Positions 50,984 to 55,170 of a DNA stretch of 55,170 bases are shown here, piece by piece. Every line of letters begins with the position of its first letter. Position 1 is the stretch's first letter. Source of the stretch: Burkholderia latens. GTDB lineage: Bacteria; Pseudomonadota; Gammaproteobacteria; Burkholderiales; Burkholderiaceae. Below the pieces are notes generated by a model. That model saw nothing but the letters and a program-made list of their open reading frames with translations. It did not search any database and was not told the origin of the DNA. The translations under genes and the position numbers were made by a program. The stretch covers positions 1 to 55,170 of the forward strand of contig NZ_CABVPL010000055.1 in assembly GCF_902499045.1 (NCBI RefSeq). Reading direction: 5' to 3'.

Positions 50984-51427
50984 ATGAGCCAGAACGTCAC
51001 GAGCCATCCGCCCCGCCCCCATCCGTCGCGATCGAAGTGGAGTGCGTCGCAGCATCGCGCGCTCCGCAAGGAATTGCTGATCCTGCGATCCGAGGTCGAG
51101 CGGCTGGAGCTTGCCGAAGCCGCCGCCGAAGTACGTCATGCCGTCACGCGGTTCAGTTGGCTCAAGATCCTCATCCCCGGCCTGTCGAGCCACAAGTTCA
51201 GCCAGTCCGCGAAGAACCTGAACGCGAATCTTGGCCAACTCGTCAACCAGTATCCGATGCTCAGTTCGCTCGCGTCGCTCGTGCTGGCGAAGCCCGTTCG
51301 CTCGCTGCTTCGCGCGAGCGCGGGCCCCGCGCTGAAGTGGGGCACCGTCGGCTTCGCCGCGTGGGAGGTCTATCGGATCTGGAAGCAGGCGCGCGACGAG
51401 CGCAGCCCTGTCGCGAACGACGGCTGA
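50984..51427 (+). CDS. YqjK-position protein of unknown function
   Basis: This 147-residue basic protein has a coiled-coil-like segment (HRALRKELLILRSEVERLEL, about 24-43), a central LKILIPGLSSHKFSQ region and weakly hydrophobic C-terminal helices. It follows the YqjE-like gene by 43 bp and takes the position of yqjK in the E. coli yqjCDEK cluster. I do not recognise a domain with confidence (a DUF3318-like assignment is possible). Confidence 0.75.
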   Translation: MSQNVTSHPPRPHPSRSKWSASQHRALRKELLILRSEVERLELAEAAAEVRHAVTRFSWLKILIPGLSSHKFSQSAKNLNANLGQLVNQYPMLSSLASLVLAKPVRSLLRASAGPALKWGTVGFAAWEVYRIWKQARDERSPVANDG

Positions 51428-51491
51428 CACGCAACGATGGGCGCACACGGCCGTTCGGCGGTACGCGTTTTTTCGATGCGTGATCGCTTGA

Positions 51492-51944
51492 TCAGCGCAC
51501 ACCCCAACACATCCGCTCCGGTGCCGCCGGTTCTGCGTCGTTCGATCCCGTCGCTCCTTTCGTCCCGTCCGATCGCAGCGTGAATGCGCCGCATGCGTCG
51601 TCGCGCATCGGGCCTGTGTCGAGCGGGCTCGCGACGAGCTCGTAGGCCGCCGGCGCATCGTCGCCGGCCGGTCGCGTCAACCGCAAGCGATAGACCGGCT
51701 GCCCATCCGGCGGCGCCTGCGCGTATGCGTCCGGCAACGTCTGCGGCAGCGGGCCGTCGAGCGTTTCGAGATATTGCGCCGCACGGTACAGCGCGGCGAC
51801 CGCGGATGCGCGATGCGTACGCGCGACATGCTCGCGATACGAAGGGACACCCCAGCCGGCCAGCACGGCGACGATCGCGAGCACGACCATTAATTCGAGC
51901 AACGTGAACGCCGCCGCGCAGCGCATTGGCGCGAGCGCTTTCAT
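51492..51944 (-). CDS. pilE: Type IV minor pilin, PilE-like
   Basis: This 150-residue type IV pilin-like protein has a short leader and the N-terminal hydrophobic helix FTLLELMVVLAIVAVLAGWG. Glu is at +5, but the residue before the cut is Ala12 rather than Gly. The C-terminal part has two Cys (DDACGAF and RMCWG) fitting a D-loop disulfide. Its ATG overlaps the preceding pilX-like stop (ATGA). It is the last gene of the minor pilin operon and is probably a pilus-tip/initiation component. Confidence 0.88.
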   Translation of the reverse strand: MKALAPMRCAAAFTLLELMVVLAIVAVLAGWGVPSYREHVARTHRASAVAALYRAAQYLETLDGPLPQTLPDAYAQAPPDGQPVYRLRLTRPAGDDAPAAYELVASPLDTGPMRDDACGAFTLRSDGTKGATGSNDAEPAAPERMCWGVR

Positions 51945-52603
51945 CGATGCACCGCCGCGACGCGACGCCAGCGCTGCACGACCACCCGTCCGTCGCGTAG
52001 CGCGATCTGGCTTTGCAGCCACACCGCACTCGACGCATGGCCGCCGACGCCGCGCGCGGTGACGAGGTAGGCACGGCTACCCTGCGGCCCCACACCGCGC
52101 CATGCCTCGATCAGGCAGCGTGGCGGCTGCGCGGCCATCGGCCACGCGGGAAACGGGCTGAACGCTTCGGCGGCGACCAGCGCGGACGCTCGCCGCCACG
52201 CATCCGGCTCCCGTCGCGATGCGGGTGCGTCGATGTACGGCGCGCCGCCACGAAGCAATCGAGCGGTACAGGCTTCGAGCGCTGCATCGGCCGCGTGGAA
52301 TGCGATCAGCCGGTCCGACAACGCACGCGTGCGACGCGATTCCGTCAGCGCGGATTCGAACCATGTACCGGTCAGCGCAGCGACCGCTGCACCGACGGCG
52401 ATCACGGCAGGCAGTGCAAGCCCTGCGTCGCGACGCCAGTTGCGCGTGGCGGACCGCGTGCACGGGAGCGTCGCCCTGCGGCTCAATCCGATCGATTCTC
52501 CCGCCGCGTGCCGGATGTCGCTGGACGCGTCGGCGTGCCCCTTGGTGCGGGGTGCGATGCGTCGCTCCGTGTACGTGCGGGCCCCTCCATTCGAGCAAAT
52601 CAT
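51941..52603 (-). CDS. pilX: PilX-like minor pilin assembly protein
   Basis: This 220-residue protein has a hydrophobic segment GLALPAVIAVGAAVAALTG (residues 61-79) after a long basic leader. PilX/GspK-type proteins carry such a segment without Glu at +5, as here. The ATG at 52603 overlaps the pilW stop (ATGA), but gives an unusually long 60-residue leader. A later non-ATG start may be used. The Trp/Cys content of the C-terminal half and the position between pilW and pilE support the call. Confidence 0.75.
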   Translation of the reverse strand: MICSNGGARTYTERRIAPRTKGHADASSDIRHAAGESIGLSRRATLPCTRSATRNWRRDAGLALPAVIAVGAAVAALTGTWFESALTESRRTRALSDRLIAFHAADAALEACTARLLRGGAPYIDAPASRREPDAWRRASALVAAEAFSPFPAWPMAAQPPRCLIEAWRGVGPQGSRAYLVTARGVGGHASSAVWLQSQIALRDGRVVVQRWRRVAAVHR

Positions 52604-53445
52604 TGCAGCACCTCAGGGTCCTCCGCCCCATCGCGGATGGCATCGGCGAATGCAGCCGCTGAATTGCGCAACGCGACGATTCGATGCAGCACCAGACGTG
52701 CGCGACCATCTTTCGACACGGCGGTGCGGCCGTCGCAATCGACGTGACGCGCGGGCTCGTTCATCGGCTCGCCCCGTGCGCGCACGCACAGATGCACGGC
52801 CACGACATCGCGCCAGTCGCCGACGCCCATCGTGTTCGCGTCGACGAACTGCCCGCCTTCGCGGTACAAGTAGCGGACGCGCAATTGGTCGATTCCGGAC
52901 ACGACGGGCTGCGGCGTACCCGGGCGACCATTGCCTTCGCAGTACAGCTCGGGTTCACCTGTCGACGGACCGACATGCGCGTCGAAACGGTTTTCCACGA
53001 TCGGTCGCTCGGCTGGCGCGCCGACACCCTGCCCCAGACAATCCGACACCTGCTCGCTCGCCGTCGGCCACGTCGACACGCTATCGCCGACATACCGGAT
53101 CAGCACCGCATCCGACGCCGCGCGCACGGCTTCGCAGCGCACCTGCGCGCCGTCGCCGCGCACACGCCCGGCGGAACAGCCGAACAGCGGCGGCAGCGGC
53201 GACGCCTCGTCGACATCGAGCGGCCGAAACCCTGCCATCTGGATCTGCTGGCTGATCAGCGTCAGGGCCGTCGCGGCCGCATCGCGCATCCGGAATCCAT
53301 CTTCCGCGCGCCGCTGCGCGACGCGCTGCGCGTGATACAGCGCACCGGCGGCGGCAAGCACGAGCAGACCGACGGTCATCGCGATCAGCACTTCGAGCAG
53401 CGTATGTGCGCGGCTGCGGCGCCCGCAATCAGCGTGAATCGGCAT
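52600..53445 (-). CDS. pilW: PilW-like minor pilin
   Basis: This 281-residue protein has the prepilin helix HTLLEVLIAMTVGLLVLAAA with Glu18 at +5. The residue before the expected cut is Ala13, not Gly. The body contains VRYLYREGGQFVDA and a C-terminal region with Cys pairs, as in PilW. The start at 53445 is preferred over the in-frame GTG at 53472. It overlaps the end of pilV by 17 nt and its stop overlaps the pilX-like ATG. Confidence 0.85.
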   Translation of the reverse strand: MPIHADCGRRSRAHTLLEVLIAMTVGLLVLAAAGALYHAQRVAQRRAEDGFRMRDAAATALTLISQQIQMAGFRPLDVDEASPLPPLFGCSAGRVRGDGAQVRCEAVRAASDAVLIRYVGDSVSTWPTASEQVSDCLGQGVGAPAERPIVENRFDAHVGPSTGEPELYCEGNGRPGTPQPVVSGIDQLRVRYLYREGGQFVDANTMGVGDWRDVVAVHLCVRARGEPMNEPARHVDCDGRTAVSKDGRARLVLHRIVALRNSAAAFADAIRDGAEDPEVLQ

Positions 53446-53851
53446 GGGCGTCCCGAAACGGAATTCGCACACACGATGGCGGCTCGACGATCGCCTCCGC
53501 GCGCTCGCAGCTCGCCGACGTCGACGCGGCCGAGTCGGTGCCGCGCCAGCCGACGATCACGTAGCGGACACCGGCTGCTCCGTCGTCGAGCGTCATCGTG
53601 CCGCCGGGCAATGATGCGGACACGAGCGCGGCGATGTCGTCGCCGACGCCTGCCGCCGCGTGCCGACGCTCGATGCGTGCATCGGCCAGCCATAGCGCGC
53701 GCTCCCGCCACATCGTCGCGCGCTGTGCGCGCGCCATTGCTAGCTGACTGCCGGCCACGGCGAGCATCACCATGGCGAGCAGCGCGATGGCCAGCACGGC
53801 TTCGAGCAGCGACGTGCCGTGCATCCGCCCGCGGCTTCGCATGTGCGTCAT
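53429..53851 (-). CDS. pilV: PilV-like minor pilin
   Basis: This 140-residue protein has a 12-residue basic leader ending Gly12, followed by TSLLEAVLAIALLAMVMLAV with Glu at +5, a canonical prepilin peptidase site. Length fits PilV. Its ATG (53851) overlaps the fimT stop (ATGA). It works with FimT, PilW, PilX and PilE in priming type IV pilus assembly. Confidence 0.87.
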   Translation of the reverse strand: MTHMRSRGRMHGTSLLEAVLAIALLAMVMLAVAGSQLAMARAQRATMWRERALWLADARIERRHAAAGVGDDIAALVSASLPGGTMTLDDGAAGVRYVIVGWRGTDSAASTSASCERAEAIVEPPSCVRIPFRDAHADSR

Positions 53852-54375
53852 GCCGCGTCGCAGCGGCCGGCCTCGACGCGGGCTCGGCCGCCCGCCGCGA
53901 TCCGGATGCAACGCGACACGCGAGCGTCGTCGCCGTCGAGCGCGCGCTGCGGGCGCAACTCGAAACGCCGGATCCCGCCGATCACCTGCCCGGCCGGCGG
54001 CGCGAACGCCAAATCGTGCGCCGCACCGGCGACGACGATGTCGGCATCGCGCGGATAGCGCCGCAGCACGCGAGATTGCCCGTCGAATTGCCCGCTGACG
54101 ATCCAGCCGCACGACCATTCCGCGGGGTCGCACCGCTCGCCGGCGCGCACGCAATCGCCGTCGCCCCCGGCCCGGCACAGCGTGACCCGCACGCCGAGCC
54201 GCATCGCCTCGGTGCGGGCGAAAGAAAGCGCGCCGAGCAGCGCGCGCGAGCGGGCATCCACGCGTTCGCGCATGTGCCACAGGTCGAATGCGGGCGCCGC
54301 GTAGAGTCCGATCGCGGCTGCCAGCGCGATCGCAACCATCAGTTCGACGAGCGTGAACCCGCCGCACCATCGCAT
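53848..54375 (-). CDS. fimT: FimT/GspH-like minor pilin
   Basis: This 175-residue protein has a 6-residue leader (MRWCGG) and the class III signal FTLVELMVAIALAAAIGLYA, followed by the GspH/FimT body (FARTEAMRLGVRVTLCRAG). The ATG at 54375 is chosen for its GGAAA-type site and short leader; an ATG at 54408 would add 11 residues. It is first in the minor pilin operon, which lies downstream of nrdR on the same strand. Confidence 0.88.
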   Translation of the reverse strand: MRWCGGFTLVELMVAIALAAAIGLYAAPAFDLWHMRERVDARSRALLGALSFARTEAMRLGVRVTLCRAGGDGDCVRAGERCDPAEWSCGWIVSGQFDGQSRVLRRYPRDADIVVAGAAHDLAFAPPAGQVIGGIRRFELRPQRALDGDDARVSRCIRIAAGGRARVEAGRCDAA

Positions 54376-54561
54376 GCTTTTTCCAACGGTCTGCCGGTGC
54401 AGTTCCATCGCGATCGCCCTCCGTCAACGTGATGCGACGACTGTAGCGACGTGTGTGAACCCGCGCCATTAGCCGAACGGCCGACTGGCGACATGCGGCC
54501 GCGGCCGACACAATCGGCGCGAACCGAATCTACGGAGAAGACGATGAACGAACGCAGCGCG

Positions 54562-55041
54562 TCAGCGCTTACGCGGAGGCTTGGAGGGGGACGCGCGACG
54601 GAACTCTTCGATCACGTCGGCGAATTCGGAAACGTCCTCGAACCGGCGGTAAACCGATGCAAAGCGGACATAAGCGATCGTATCGAGGCCGCGCAACTCG
54701 TTCATCACGAGTTCGCCGAGCTTCTCGCTACGTACTTCACGCTCGCCGGTCGCGAGCAGTTGATATTCGATGCGGGCAACCGACGCGTCGATCGCGTCGG
54801 CCGCCACCGGCCGCTTGCGCAGCGCGAGTTGCATGCTGGCGACGATCTTGCGACGGTCGAATTCGGTGCGGCTGCCGTCCTTCTTCACGACGGCCGGCAG
54901 GTTCAGCTCGACCCGCTCGTACGTCGTGAAGCGTTTGTCGCAGGCCGAGCAGCGACGGCGCCGGCGAATCGCGGCGCCATCTTCGGACACGCGCGAGTCG
55001 ACGACCTGCGTGTCTTCATGCCGGCAGAACGGGCAGCGCAT
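54562..55041 (-). CDS. nrdR: Transcriptional repressor NrdR
   Basis: This 159-residue regulator of ribonucleotide reductase genes has an N-terminal zinc ribbon (C3-x2-C6 and C31-x2-C34) and an ATP-cone domain at about residues 49-139 ([20 protein letters not shown]) that senses (d)ATP. Length and motifs are typical. It starts 6 bp after the glyA stop, an arrangement seen in many betaproteobacteria. Its target NrdR boxes are not in this window. Confidence 0.98.
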   Translation of the reverse strand: MRCPFCRHEDTQVVDSRVSEDGAAIRRRRRCSACDKRFTTYERVELNLPAVVKKDGSRTEFDRRKIVASMQLALRKRPVAADAIDASVARIEYQLLATGEREVRSEKLGELVMNELRGLDTIAYVRFASVYRRFEDVSEFADVIEEFRRASPSKPPRKR

Positions 55042-55047
55042 GCCGGA

Positions 55048-55170
55048 TCAGCGATAGACCGGAAAACGCTTGGTCAGATCGGCCACCTGCGCGCGCACGC
55101 GCTCGATCGTCGCTGCATCTTCCGGATTCTCGAGCACGTCGGCGATCAGGTTGCCCACCTGCTCGGCTTC
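55048..55170 (-). CDS. glyA: Serine hydroxymethyltransferase, C-terminal end (runs off the window)
   Basis: The last 40 codons of a minus-strand gene run in from the window end and stop at 55050-55048 (TGA). The encoded end ([20 protein letters not shown] then [12 protein letters not shown]) matches the C-terminus of proteobacterial GlyA, the PLP enzyme that interconverts serine and glycine with tetrahydrofolate. It is directly upstream of nrdR, 6 bp apart, and probably co-transcribed. Confidence 0.92.
   Translation of the reverse strand, partial: EAEQVGNLIADVLENPEDAATIERVRAQVADLTKRFPVYR

Overview
The window is GC-rich DNA with strong third-position GC/C codon bias. It carries genes typical of Burkholderia chromosome 1: a CIRCE-controlled groESL, rubA-thiD, an hmgA-fahA cluster with an aromatic hydroxylase, an IclR-gcdH pair, a YqjD/YqjE-type module, minor pilins and nrdR-glyA. 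I read it as a betaproteobacterium of Burkholderia sensu stricto, most likely the B. cepacia complex. No prophage, IS element, CRISPR array, rRNA or tRNA was found.

Layout. 1-3.85 kb: an unidentified partial gene, rubredoxin, a divergent ThiD variant, then groEL-groES behind a textbook CIRCE/sigma70-sigma32 promoter. 4.1-7.45 kb: an ECF sigma/anti-sigma operon with a secreted YxFxxD-repeat protein, a cupredoxin, a DUF1571/LolA-like exported protein and an SRPBCC protein. 7.8-12 kb: a D-amino-acid/arginine-racemisation-like locus resembling Pseudomonas dauBAR: FAD oxidoreductase, amino-acid binding protein, ornithine cyclodeaminase-family dehydrogenase and YheO-type regulator. Its divergent control region carries two near-identical palindromes. 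12.2-22.3 kb: accessory metabolism and transport (DsbA-family oxidoreductase, MFS, TauE/SafE, a 3-hydroxybutyrate-oligomer hydrolase lipoprotein, BON protein, TAXI protein, HCCA-isomerase-like protein, LysR). 22.4-27.4 kb: xdhABC, with an XdhC that lacks its N-terminal domain, plus an NTF2-like protein. 27.8-38.9 kb: MFS and EamA exporters, AraC and LysR regulators, a class V aminotransferase, a D-2-hydroxyacid dehydrogenase, and bluB followed by a degenerate 97-bp tandem repeat.

39-45.4 kb holds what looks like a complete route from 3-hydroxyphenylacetate through homogentisate. In transcription order it is FAD hydroxylase (MhaA-like), DUF2783 coupling protein (MhaB-like), AAHS-type transporter, homogentisate dioxygenase and fumarylacetoacetase, on one strand and tightly packed. 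The first gene is preceded by a 41-codon leader ORF coupled through ATGA, and further upstream by a 19-bp tandem direct repeat. A catalytically degenerate EAL-domain protein is transcribed divergently.

46.4-49.8 kb: GFA-family protein, IclR-gcdH with a perfect palindromic operator, and a 1-Cys peroxiredoxin. 50.1-51.4 kb: DUF883/YqjD, YqjE-like and an unknown protein. 51.5-54.4 kb: a fimT-pilV-pilW-pilX-pilE minor pilin operon chained mostly by 4-nt overlaps, with no pilY1. 54.6-55.2 kb: nrdR and the 3' end of glyA.

The observations I consider most worth checking are the truncated XdhC, the dau-like palindromes, the 3-hydroxyphenylacetate cluster with its leader ORF and repeats, the ECF operon, and the 97-bp repeat that duplicates the bluB tail including its stop codon.
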